Positions 25,650 through 37,400 of a DNA stretch of 64,000 bases are shown piece by piece; the stretch's first letter is position 1, and the number at the start of each line of letters is the position of its first letter. A program made the translations under genes and the position numbers. Origin of the DNA: Siphonodentalium dalli (taxonomy: Eukaryota > Mollusca > Scaphopoda > Gadilida > Siphonodentaliidae); assembly GCA_032622095.1 (NCBI GenBank), contig CP136063.1:151085379-151149378 (forward strand), in the 5' to 3' direction. The notes under the pieces are model-generated. The model had not been told where the DNA came from and did not search any database. It worked only from the letters and a program-made list of their open reading frames with translations.

Positions 25650-26804
25650 TAGTGCTGGGACGGTTGTCCGGATAACCAGTTACGGTTCGGTTATGCGTGT
25701 CAACCGGTTGGAGGAGGCCACAACCGGATAACCATAATATTGATAACGATCGTACTATCATCGTAGTACTCCGTGTAAATGTTGCCGAAATCATTTACGG
25801 AAGTTTAAGTAACGAGAGTAAGTAATAAGAAGTCGCTTAGAAGCGATTTGGACAGTTGATTGTGTATTCATATACCCCACAACACACGCCTGTTTGATCA
25901 CCGGCGGCTTTTCTAGACATGAAACCAACAACTCGGTGAATCACTTGCTACACATTCAATGCCAATTTCCTTTGGCGGCATTACATGACGTTCCGGCTGC
26001 ACGCGCACCGCGGCATACATCAAAGCAATCAAGTCTAGACTTTTACTACGTCATCAATAGTATGTCTGTTTTCTTGAAACCCCCCCCCCCCTTTGTCATT
26101 ACCATTAGTTCGTCTCAAAGCGATGACAGAAGACCTACAAAAACGGAAATCGAACGTTTGGGGACATTTAATTCTAATTGAAGATGACGGAAAAAAAGAA
26201 GAAATGGGCGATATGCAAGGCCCGTCGAACGCGATTCGTTTATTGTGGATCAACATCCAATATGAAGTCGCACATCCAGAAAAAAACACAGGCCTACTGG
26301 GAGTGGGAAATCAGAGTATATCTAGTGATGTGTTCGATAACTTTATTTCCTAAACACTGGCTGGGGCTTGCGTAATAATGAATCGCGACGATTTAATTTT
26401 GTTTGAATTTGTTTATGAAATAATTGAAGTAACATCGTGTAGCCACTGTGATTAATACATACCTGCCTATACACAAACACTAGTAAACAACAGTATACCT
26501 ACCTTCAGTACCTTGTTTGGGCTAATCGTGTCCGGGATATACACAAGGGAGGAACTATAATAATTTATACACATTTACAACTATGAACGCCGTAACGGGA
26601 ACGCATTGTACGACTAAAACATCGTTTGTGATCGCATGTATATCAACGTTTCCGGGACGCGTAATAAACACTTGTTTTGCCGATATAGTGACCAGTGTAT
26701 TCAATCTCGTACTTAGGGTAATGCTGGTAGCGGTTAACCGGTTATGGTTAGGTTAATGCCCGTGGTTAACTGGTTAGGAAAAAACCCCAACCGTCCCAGC
26801 ACTA
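25650..26804 (+). mobile_element. hAT-like element with BED-finger remnant
   Basis: Ends TAGTGCTGGGACGG...CCGTCCCAGCACTA are flanked by an exact 8-bp duplication ATGTATAT (25642-25649, 26805-26812). The ends resemble those of the element at 10370 (GCTGGGACGG), so the two are one family or close relatives. At 1155 bp it is internally deleted relative to an autonomous hAT. Confidence 0.92.
26123..26375 (+). pseudogene. hAT transposase N-terminus (BED zinc finger), frameshifted
   Basis: The frame from ATG 26123 gives a BED-type start (KRKSNVWGHL). After a frameshift near 26190, the next frame gives KKWAICKARR...GSTSNMKSHIQKK, the Cys pair region and His pair of a BED finger, the DNA-binding module of hAT transposases. 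One Cys of the pair appears to be lost (WAIC in place of a C..C motif). The catalytic domain is missing. It lies inside the hAT-like ends at 25650/26804, and the matching class of ends and finger supports both calls. Confidence 0.75.
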
Positions 26805-26834
26805 ATGTATATACGGGTTGATTCTGGGTGGAAA

Positions 26835-27446
26835 TCAGTGACAAGAGGGGTAACTAGTTTTTTGTTGCTGGCGCAGGCTGGCGGGTTTCTTTTTGTCCCG
26901 GAATCGTTCCGAGTGCTGCGACTTTGTCTGCAGCTTGTGTGACGAAGGACTTGTCATAAACGCGGGCGATGAGTTAGTCGGTGTATGTGTGGGCATGTGT
27001 GCATTATCTGCTTTGTCAGTATATATTCTGATGATTCGTAAGAACTGGCTGTATAGTATGCCTTTAAAGATTGATTTGGGATGGCATGAGTCAGCTCTGA
27101 AGTATGAGTGGGTCCGTTGTTTTGATACCTTCGGCTGTGTGTTTGATTGTAACATCAAGGATATCAATGGATTCGGTGCTGAAATTACTCGTAAATTTGA
27201 TGGTTGTTCAGATACGTATAAACGCTTCGGGTGAAGTTTGGCCCGGTATGCAAACGAGAAGTACTCGTCTATATAAGGCAGATATAACAGTGGTTTAAGT
27301 GGGTTTTTGTCAAGTGGGTCATTCTCTAATTCTCCCATGAATATCTTTGCATAGGAGGGGGCTAACCCATGCACCCATGGCTGTGCCCCCAATTTGGAGG
27401 TAATTTCCATTATTAAATTGGAAGTTGTTGCAATGTAGCACCAATT
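26835..27446 (-). pseudogene. Penelope-like retroelement reverse transcriptase relic
   Basis: The minus strand encodes the C-terminal half of a Penelope-type RT: NNFQFNNGNYLQIGGTAMG (27435 downward), then after a frameshift APSYAKIFMGELE, KPLLYLPYIDE (motif C, normally YIDD, here with Asp to Glu), SCHPKSIFKGILYSQFLRI and the trailing thumb region. Penelope-like RTs prime at exposed DNA ends and often carry a GIY-YIG endonuclease, which is not seen here. Upstream coding sequence (SLLKLVLHC) continues across the TTAA element inserted at 27451-27970, confirming that the relic was split by it. The active-site change, the frameshift and the truncation near 28000 make it dead. Confidence 0.8.
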
Positions 27447-27450
27447 TTAA

Positions 27451-27970
27451 AGGTGGATTATCTCTTTGTAAACATGTATTATATAGTTACCGGGGTATAA
27501 AATATTAGATTTGAATCGAAGACTCCTGTCCAGAAATGCTTCTATCGATTAATATTAATTTTATTTCGAATATTTTCTGGTCTAAAAAGGTTTGTTTGTT
27601 CAGCTAACGAACAATAGTGGTTACTGTTAACAGAGACCAGAAATTTTATTGTACAATTTTGTCACAAATAAACGTTAATTATACTCTTTATCGCTTATAT
27701 CTGTGGAACAAAACAATAGAAACAATCAATCTGGGACATTTGACTTTCGGTGCGTAGCCGTAGGAAGAGCCCAGTGCTCTATGTCGCAATATGGTATCAT
27801 CCGAATGGTCTGTTCTAAAAATAGACACAGAAACGGTCCCGATTTAATATTCGAAATAAAATCAATATTAATTGACAGAAGCTTATCCGGACAGGGGTCT
27901 TCAGTTCATATCTATTATTTTAAACCCACGCAACTATTTAAACTTTGTTATTTAAAGAGATAATCCATCT
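27451..27970. mobile_element. TTAA-flanked MITE (520 bp)
   Basis: AGGTGGATTATCTCTTTG...AAAGAGATAATCCATCT, with TTAA on both sides (27447-27450, 27971-27974). Inner arms are also complementary (GAAGACTCCTGTCC / GGACAGGGGTCTTC). It interrupts Penelope RT codons, which read through if it and one TTAA are ignored. TTAA duplication suggests piggyBac (or Kolobok-type) mobilisation. Confidence 0.85.
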
Positions 27971-27974
27971 TTAA

Positions 27975-28513
27975 GAGACTTAAGAGGCTGTTTGTAGAGA
28001 TCTGCCAGTTCGCTTGGTGTCCACCGATGCATTTGGCTACTGCCGTGAGGCCACCAAAGAGAATGAATCGACAGAATACAACATCTTAAATCGAAAATCT
28101 AATATCGAATGAGTTGCAGATGGTGCAAGGATATATTTCACAAAAGAGCTTGAATGAAATATGACAATGCGCTGGACGCAACGAGTTCGATTAAAGATCT
28201 AGATTATGATGCATGTTGTGTTCTGTATTATTCCACACCCTTGTGTCAGATAAATTTATTCCATAACTGCAACTACCATTGATGCTATGATAGTATGATT
28301 ACATTTATTGTGAGTTAAGTCTGATGAAAAACTGCCAATTAACTGTGCATCACCCAGAGTGGATGTTATACATATCACTATTGGTAGCAATGTCAACTTG
28401 AAGTAATTCCAGCTCCTAATCAAATTGTGGTGTACTACAATATGAATTCAATAGCTGTGATCAATTCAGTTGAATAGATTGCCTCATGTCAACGGGAATG
28501 GAATAAAACAGAA
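27975..28513. other. No recognisable gene
   Basis: The first ~20 bp still belong to the Penelope relic on the minus strand; after that no similarity was recognised. Confidence 0.5.
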
Positions 28514-28942
28514 TCAAGCCTGCAACTAGTTTGTCTGTCATTTGCAGAATGAGGTCTCCAGAGGGTCAATTTAGCGATGCTATCCTGCAGAGTGGGGTTA
28601 GCATCATCAAATTCACCCTCTGGGGACCTCATTCTGCTTAGGCCTCATCTTCTGGGAAGTATCCATAGTTCAAATTGACATTGTTTTTAGTTACTTTTTC
28701 CCTTCTGGGAAGTTTCTATATCCTCTAATTTGCAGAAGATAAAATGCATTACCGAGGTGACCAATGGGTGAACATCACCAACTTCTGATCCTAGGTCTCC
28801 CATAGCAGTTGAGGCCTGAGCAGAATGAGGTTCCCAGAGGGTGAATTTGGTCATGCTAGTCCACCATGCAGGATAGCGTCACTAAATTCTCCATCTGGGG
28901 ACCTCATTATGCAAATGACATACACACTATCTGCAGGCTTGA
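28514..28942. mobile_element. Foldback-type element
   Basis: Outer arms TCAAGCCTGCA...TGCAGGCTTGA enclose two inner hairpins, each built from GAATGAGGTC.CCAGAGGGTGAATTT and its complement (28545-28640 and 28815-28912). A related half copy lies at 46686-46830. Confidence 0.8.
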
Positions 28943-30313
28943 ACAGATTACTGAACTATAAGTTTATGCTTTACCATCAACCATCAGATTACGAGCGCCA
29001 CCATCATTAGACACGTTCTTATCTGAATCAGTCTGTGTTCCTGTAGTCTCATGATCTTGACATGCTTGTACTTCCTTGCAGTCAAACCTCAGAGGAGTTT
29101 TCACATCTTCATAAATTTTCACAGGCTCAGAGGTCTTTTTTATCTTTAATGCATCAGGTTTCTCTATCTTGTTTTTCTGTATTAAATTAGTATAAGTTAC
29201 CGTACTCTATTTGGGGATAAACTAGTGAAAAATCAAAAAATTCTCATTGACAAAAAAAAGCAGAAAGTCTACCAGAGCCTAAGTCAAGGTTTCCAAAGCT
29301 CACCTTTATATATGTACATCATGCCACAGAGGTAAAAAAAAAAGAAGAAATAAAGTGAATGTGTTAACGTGGCAGCGAACATGTTATTAAAGAGATATAC
29401 CGGTCTGACAGGCACATCCTGAATTCCACTATTATAGTGGTATTCCACTATTACAGTGGTATATGGCCATAACATATTCGTGTTTCCTTTATTTGCATCG
29501 GTACTAATACAAGCCTTTCTAAATGACAATAACATGATGCTCAATCAATCACTCCATCATAACAACATTTAAACTCATTGAATGTTAATTGAGTTGCTTA
29601 TCATGCGTCATCATGATTAATCATCCTCCTGGATAAAATATATGTATGATACACTGATTTTGAATAATTTGTGTAAAATGTGATTTTGGATTATCCATCT
29701 TTTTATCAAATTCACAAAATGGTAATTGTCATATACTACTATAATAGGCAGAGGAGAAAGAGAAATGACGTTTCTATACCCCTATACCAACATTCAAATT
29801 TGGAGTAATGTTCCCTGAAAAATGGGTGAAATCAAGCGACATACGATGGCAAAATCAATGTAATGCTATGTTTTCAACACTAAATTAACTTTAAAAACCC
29901 ATTGTTTTTTTTATATTTATGGCCCAAAACCTTTTAGAATGGACAAAAATGCTCCAAAATGGCATTTTTGGAAACAAGTTAAGACTTAGAAGGATGCATA
30001 TGGCCATAAGCTGATTTATCTTCAATGTTCAGTTTTTTTTTATAAATTCTTTACAATTTGTTCATGTTCATACTTGGAAACATTATGAGAAAAGCCGGAC
30101 ATATGGATATCAATTAATTGAGTTACATTTACAAGACCTCAAATATTTAAATATGGCATTTCATCACGCAAGTCCTGTGTCAGCAACAAATTTGGTTCAA
30201 GTCCATACAATGAAACACACATTTTGTTTGAGAATAATTTTCTCTTCTCAAATGTATGCAATATGATTCGATATCCCCATATCATCAGATTCCAACAACA
30301 TTTCTTGAAATGC
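28943..30313. other. No recognisable gene
   Basis: AT-rich. A short hairpin (TCCACTATTATAGTGGTATTCC) lies at 29424-29462. ORFs are short and unremarkable. Confidence 0.5.
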
Positions 30314-30321
30314 CCCTTCAG

Positions 30322-31437
30322 TAGAGATGGGCGGTTAACCGTGGAATCAGTTCGGTTTCGGTTGTCGGGAAAAACCGGAAATGACAACCGTGGTAAGTTG
30401 GGAAAACCCGTAGTTTCGGTTGTCACAACTTCCTGTAATCATGACAGAGCACGACGAACAAACGAGTCCTGTGTGGAAATATTTTTCAAAGAAAGATAAG
30501 AAATCTAAGTGTGCCGCCTGTAATATATGCAGAAAGAAGTTCGCATGGTGAAATCGCGCGACGAATTAATTACGTTGCTTCCGTGTACACCTATTTTCGC
30601 CGTAGTAAACATAAACACAACACAAGTCAGTTTATTTATCATGTTATTTTAATCATTAAGGCCGTACAAATACTCTGAAAGGTGAATTTGATAACGAGGA
30701 TACGATATCAAAAGGTATCAATGCTTGTTGCCCGCATTCCCTATTAGTTTTTATCACTGTTTGGATGTTAAATCGTCAAATATATTTGTGCGCCGTTGAT
30801 TAAAAATGTTATGCCGGAATCGGAGCCGGAATGAATTATACCGTTTGTCGGTAAACTGTTGAGAAATAGCACTCATTCAGGTGACTTGTATTGGATGCAT
30901 GTATAGTGTGTACAGTATTATGTTCCCTAAATAAAGTAAATATGATAATAGGCATATAGCCAGATAATGTGATTGAGAGATTCTAGTCATGTTTTATTTT
31001 CATTTTGTTTATTTCAAATTTTATTTTTCAAATCATAACTATACACATATATCTAGTCACACACATCAGTTTTATGCCAATATAAATGATCATTATATTA
31101 TTTCACACTTATGATCATATGATGCTGAATTGCAGTCATACACAATACACAGACTCACTTGCATTCTAGCACTGCCACTCAACATGGACATTAACAATAT
31201 ACATGTAATAGTAACAATATGATACATAATTTACAATTATAAAAGGACATGTACCTCACAAGTTATGGTGATAAAATTGGTGTGTTTTCTTTGTAATATG
31301 ATGAAGCATAATTAGATTTTGTTCACATTAGTCATTTTTATTAATAAAAACCGAAACCGAAACCGAGACTCAACTCTTTTTCCACAACAGAAACCGAAAC
31401 CGAAACCGAGGCGAATTTTCACAACCGCCCATCTCAA
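30322..31437 (+). mobile_element. hAT-like element with BED-finger start codon region
   Basis: Ends TAGAGATGGGCGG...CCGCCCATCTCAA are flanked by an exact 8-bp duplication CCCTTCAG (30314-30321, 31438-31445). Subterminal GAAACCGAAACCGA repeats lie at 31350-31410, with a CGGTTTCGGTTGTC counterpart on the left. 1116 bp, internally deleted. Confidence 0.93.
30441..30551 (+). pseudogene. hAT transposase N-terminal BED-finger fragment, 36 aa
   Basis: From ATG 30441 the frame reads through TSPVWKYFSKK and KCAACNICRKKFAW to a TGA at 30549. VWKYF and the C..C core are the diagnostic first half of a BED zinc finger found in hAT transposases and ZBED proteins. The His half and the whole catalytic domain are missing, consistent with internal deletion of the surrounding element. 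The last codons (CATG/GTGAAA) could alternatively be a splice donor of an original first exon. Confidence 0.7.
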
Positions 31438-31591
31438 CCCTTCAGCTACCTGAATTGATTAATTGCCAAAAATAATGCTAACCACTGTCCACTATAGTAT
31501 AAAATTGCCCCAAAAGTGTTATTTATCAACATTTTATTCAATGAAATTTGGCCGCATTGTCAAATAACTAACAACCAAAGCCACTTGAATT

Positions 31592-33010
31592 CACTGGGGA
31601 GGATCTATTCCTTGAAATGTGGTGCTCTGCCAATTTATTGAGCAATTTTTATCGTGACATTCCGGTGCTTTACTGGGGATTTTTTATTTTCGCCGCACAA
31701 AAGTGAAGAAAAATTTCAGATTATGTAAGTATATCGCAGGTTTCTTTTAACCAATGGATTATTTATATTGATGTTCACATTGATATGTGAGAAAATGTAA
31801 GAAATCCCATAGGAATGCCCGTAAATCGACATTTTATAATTATATTCCGATACTTTACAGAGTGCTCAGTGCTCTCCCAATAGTCAAGTGCTCTCCCCAG
31901 GATCATGTATTGTGCTATAACAAGCAAAAAAGCGAATAAATACTAAATATTATGCGTTGGTTAGGGGGTAATAAACTTAATATGTTATTTTGCGTCGCAT
32001 ATACGTCCATAAAGGAATACTGTGTTCTTTTAATCACGTATTCCAGGGGTAGCAAACGCAATGGGGAGTATATGAATGTACTATGTAATCTATAATTATT
32101 TCCATGTGTTCTATTGGATATAACTGATAACAAACGCTCAATTCTTGTTCAGTAAATGATTGTCGAACGTATTTTTATTGTGTAACTGTAATTGTGGCCA
32201 ATCGGAATGTGACATAGTTGGTTGGTTTAAGGCAATTAATAGGTCATTATCCTTGTTATATCCCCAACAGAAACTGTTGCACCAGTGTTCACAAATAGTA
32301 TGTAATATATTATATATAGTTTATTAAGTTGACTATTTTGTGAGCATAAGCGTATTGTCAAAATAATTGACTTTATATTAACTACAGAACGGGTGAGCTA
32401 CTTTATTTGTATCCCGGCATGGCTTGTATTATAATTTCTGAACAAATAATCACCAATGTGGCTTTATACGAGGTCGTTTTAGTAGGATTTCAGCACCGGA
32501 ATAACGATTATTCAACTCACACAGCACCGGAATGACTCAGTAAACCACCGGAATACACATGTAGACCTATTTTATGGTCGTTTTCTTCGATTTGGTATGT
32601 TATTAATGATATTTTCATGTTGCATTGACTTCAGGAATGTATTGAGGAACAGGCATTCAAAGTTACAATATACAGTATTCAGTATTAAGTCGGTAATACG
32701 CCGTTGATTGCGTTGAAGTGACGAATTTCCCAAAAATGGCAAAATATCGAGTAATTTATTTATATTACTGGGCAGTATGCCAATATAGTGGCATAATATT
32801 ACAACATATATTATTTACCTTCTTTGCCACGTCCATCCCGTATACATTCGTCCAATATTTGCGCTTAAAACATTACTAAAATGCGTGTTTATTACCCATC
32901 TCTGTCGCACAATGAGCAAAATGTGACAGAACACCGGAATATTTGCTCGCTAAGCACGTAAATATTGCTCGGGAGAGCACCACATTTCAAGGAATAGATC
33001 CTCCCCAGTG
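31592..33010. mobile_element. 1.4-kb TIR element with 37-bp perfect ends
   Basis: The ends begin CACTGGGGAGGATCTATTCC and stay identical for 37 bp in inverted orientation. They are flanked by an exact 8-bp duplication CTTGAATT (31584-31591, 33011-33018). Subterminal copies of CACCGGAAT recur on the right (32493, 32524, 32547, 32932) and the complement (CATTCCGGTG) on the left (~31659). No transposase remnant. An 8-bp TSD is compatible with hAT, but the CACTG start is not the usual hAT end, so the superfamily is open. Confidence 0.88.
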
Positions 33011-33114
33011 CTTGAATTTAGAGTTATCCATCTTCATCTGCAATTTGGTCCGAGACCGTTGGCTTGACGAATATTTGCCAGGCCGCCAAAAATGACATAT
33101 CTCGGGAAATAACA

Positions 33115-33242
33115 AACTTCAAAAATCAATATCTGATCACTCTGAGCTTTGATGGGTGGGTTCCTCGATTCGAATCAAATATTTTTTACCCCTGAAGCCA
33201 AAGAAATAGTTATTTAGGAGCGTTAATTCAGATTATGCATCT
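33115..33242 (-). repeat. Right portion of a TTAA MITE related to 52626-53013
   Basis: The minus strand matches 52660-52750 (GCTTTGATGGGTG..TTCCTCGA, ATTCGAATCAAATATTTTT). It ends GATTATGCATCT followed by TTAA (33243-33246). The left end was not located. Confidence 0.55.
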
Positions 33243-33246
33243 TTAA

Positions 33247-34488
33247 CCATAGATGCATACATTAATAATTTTTTTGACAAAATTGCCCCAAATTATTTCA
33301 TGAAATTTCCCTTAAATTTCAGATTTTTTTTGCTTTTTAGTAAATTAGTAGTATGTTGTTTATAGAGAGTTTATGTACTTATTCATGCAAAAAAAAGTTC
33401 TATTACAATTAGTTCCGGTTTGGCATTTTTTTCTCATAAATGCACTAGACTATAAGGCAGGTGGGGGCAATCGTCTGCCTCATAATTACAGTACTGATTT
33501 GTGGAGTACTGTATACTAAATCCATCAACTAAGTGACAAAATTGGTAGTACATATATATCTGGTAGTGGTAGACACTCGTACTGAAATATATTATCTTGC
33601 TGAATTTGGAATTTATGGTATTGGGTAAAGGACATATAATATTCTACCCCTGATAGTTCCCAGATACAAATTTCCATATAGTACTATAATAGATTTACCT
33701 GAGGACGACTGAGAACACTCGGCTTTCCATTTGTTTGCTTTTGCCCATCAGCAGTACATTGAATAGTCTGTAGAGTCTTCCTTGATGAAGCCTATATTAT
33801 AAAATATTATAGATATTATATTGTAAAACAAATTTTAATAGAATGAACAATAACTGCATGCTGTAGTTTAATTGTTTTTTTTTACATGTGTATTGTACGT
33901 TGTGGGCATGTTTGCAGGTCACCAACATTTTTCAGGTCAGTTGGCAAACTGAAAGCAAATTAGTTTTTGTTCTATTTTGACTCAATAATTAAAGTGTCAA
34001 TTTACACTGTACACAGGCCTAGAAATCTCAAGGCGGGCTGCACGCCTACAGCCCTCCTGGAATTTTCCAATGCGGGATTTTTATAGTCTGCAATAAGAAA
34101 TTTATTTTATTGTGTTTTATGAGAATCAAAATTGTAAAGAATTATATTGTTCAGTGTGCACATGACTGATGTTGGGAACTGATGGTAATGTCAAATGGCG
34201 GAATCATTAAATTCCGGAACGAATTGTTCCATAAATCGGGTCGTTTGATCGATTCTCACACATTTTAAGAAAAAAATTTATTATTTCTCTTCATAAGATT
34301 GAGCTTACAATATATTTCACTGGATCAAATCAACATATGTTTGTGGATAGTGAGAACCAAATGTCACTCTCTCGATTGAGTTCAACCTTTCGTTCCGTTT
34401 CCAGTTCCTATCAGATAAAATTGTATAGCACTAAAATTGGGGGTGTCATTTCATTTTCTCGCTTCGATTGACAATCTTTTAATATGAA
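33247..34488. other. No recognisable gene
   Basis: AT-rich. A CAGGCCTAGAAATC...CCTCCTGGAATTTTCC block at 34017-34072 has a weak counterpart near 39830-39895 (see rejected items). Confidence 0.5.
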
Positions 34489-37400
34489 AGTGTCAATGAC
34501 ACTGTAGCTCAACTTGGAAAGGGAATAATTTAATGTATTACAGTCAATGGTGCGATTAGGAATGTGGAAAGTTGAATGTCTAATACTAGTTTATAGACAT
34601 GAAGAGAAAAGTAAAATCCAAGATGGCTGCTGGCGGCCATGTTTTCGGCCGAATGACCCCAAAATGAGTCGTTCCCATCTACATGTCATCGTTAACATCC
34701 ATGACAAATTTTATGACGATCAGACTAAAGGTACGACCTGTATCCCATGCTAAAGAATTTAGTCATACAAAGAGTAAAATCCAAGATGGCTGCTGGCGGC
34801 ATTGTTTTTTGGCCAAATGACCCCAAAATGACTCGTTCCCATCTACATGTCAATATTAACATCCATGACAAATTTCATGATGATCAGACGAACAGTACAA
34901 CCTGTGGCCCGTGCTAATGGATTAAATTTTGAAATCCAAGATGGCTGCTGGCGGCCATGTTTTTTGTCCGAATGACCCCAAAATGACTCGTTCCCATCTA
35001 CATTCCAATTTCAACAGCCATGACAAATTTTATGATGATCAGACTAAAGGTACGACCTGTAGCCTGTGCTAAAGGATTTAGTCATACAAAGAGTAAAATC
35101 CAAGATAGCTGCTGGCGACCATGTTTTTTGGCCGAATGACCCCAAAATTACTCATTCCCATCTACATGTCCTTGTTAACATCCATGACAAATTTTATGAT
35201 GATCAGACTAAACGTAAAACCTGTAGCCCGTGCTAAATGATTTAGTCATATGAAGAGTAAAATCCAAGATGGCTGCTGGCGACCATGTTTTTTGGCCGAA
35301 TGACCCCAAAATTACTCATTCCCATCTACATGTCCTTGTTAACATCCATGACAAATTTTATGATGATCAGACTAAAGGTACGACCTGCAGCCCATGCTAA
35401 AGAATTTAGTCATACAAAGAGTAAAATCCAAGATGGCTGCTGACGGCCATGTTTTTTGGCCGAATAACCCCAAAATGACTCGTTCCCATCTACATGTCAA
35501 TATTATCATCCATGACAAATTTCATGATGATCAGACGAACAGTACGACCTGTGGCCCGTGCTAATGGATTAAAATTTGAAATCCAAGATGGCCGCTGGCA
35601 GCCATGTTTTTTGTCCGAATGACCCCAAAATGACTCGTTCCCATCTACATTCCAATTTCAACAGCCATTACAAATTTTATGATGATCAGACTAAAGGTAC
35701 GACCTGTAGCCTGTGCTAAAGGATTTAGTCATACAAAGAGTAAAATCCAAGATGGCTGCTGGCGGCCATGTTTTTTGGCCGAATGACCAAAAAATGACTC
35801 GTTCCCATCTACATGTCATTATTAACATTCTTGACAAATTTGATGATGATCAGACTAACAGTAGGACCTGTAGCCTGTGCTAAAGGATTTAGTCATTTAG
35901 TCATACAAAGAGTAAAATCCAAGATGGCTGCTGGCGACCATGTTTTTTGGTCGAATGACCCCAAAATTACCTGTTCCCATCTACATGACATCTGCGTGCG
36001 TTTGTTTTAGAGCTTTTGTAGGACACGCTGTTCAACAAGTTCGTACAGAATGAGGTTAATGTGGTGATTCGAACTACATGTACATTCCAATCACACGATT
36101 GATTTCAAATCAAATCGAATCAGTAAGACGATTTCGAATCGAATCGAAGCTTCGCCGGACCCTAGAAATGTCTTACCTGTGCCAAAGGATTTAGTCATGC
36201 AAAGAGTAAAATCCAAGATGGCTGCTGGCGACCATGTTTTTTGGCCGAATGACCCCAAAATTACCTGTTCCCATCTACATGACATCTGCGTGCGTTTGTT
36301 TTAGAGCTTTTGTAGGACACGCTGTTCAACAATTTCGTACAGAATGAGGTTAATGTGGTGATTCGAACTACATTCCAATCACACGATCGATTTCGAATCG
36401 AATCGAATCAGTAAGACGATTTCGAATCGAATCGAATCTCGAAGCTTCGCCGGACCCTAGAAATGTCTTAACCTGTGACAAAGGATTTAGTCATGCAAAG
36501 AGTAAAATCCAAGATGGCTGCTGGTGGTCATGTTTTTTGGCCGAATGACCCCAAAAGAACTCGTTCCCATCTACATGTCATTATTAACATCCATGACAAA
36601 ATTTTATGAAGATACGACCAAAGCTACAACCTGTAGCCTGCGCCAAAGGATTTAGTCATGCAAATAGTAAAATCCAAGATGGTTGCTGGCGGCCATGTTT
36701 TTTGGCCAAACGACCCCAAAATGACTCGTTCCGATCTACATGTCAATATTAACATCCATGACAAATTTCATGATTATCAGACGAATGGTACGACATGTAG
36801 GCCGCCCGCGCCAATGGATTTAATTTTAAAATCCAAGATGGGCCACCAGTGGCCATGTTTTTTGGTCGAATGACCCCAAAATGACTCGTTCCCATCTACA
36901 TGTCAATGTCAACAGCCATGACAAATTTCATGAAGATCCTACCAAAGGTACGACCTGCAGCCCACACCAAAGGATTTAGTCATGCAAAGAGTAAAATCCA
37001 AGATGGCTGCTGGTGGCCATGTTTTTTGGCCGAACGACCCCAAAATGACTCGTTTCCCATCTACATGTCATTGTTAACATCCGTGACAAATTTCATGTAA
37101 TTCCGACCAAAGCTACGACCAGTAGCCCGCGGGCAAGGATTTAGTCATGCAAATAGTAAAATCCAAGATGGCTGCTGGCGGCCATGTCTTTTAGCTGAAC
37201 GACCCCAAAATCACTCGTTCCCATCAACATGTCAATATTAACATCTATGACAAAATTTCATGATGATCAGACTACTAGTAACAGTACAACCTGTACCCCT
37301 CGCCAATGGATTTAATTTTGAAATCCAAGATGGCCACCAGCGGCCATGTTTTTTGGCCGAATGACCCCAAAATCACTCGTTCCCATCTACATGTCAATGT

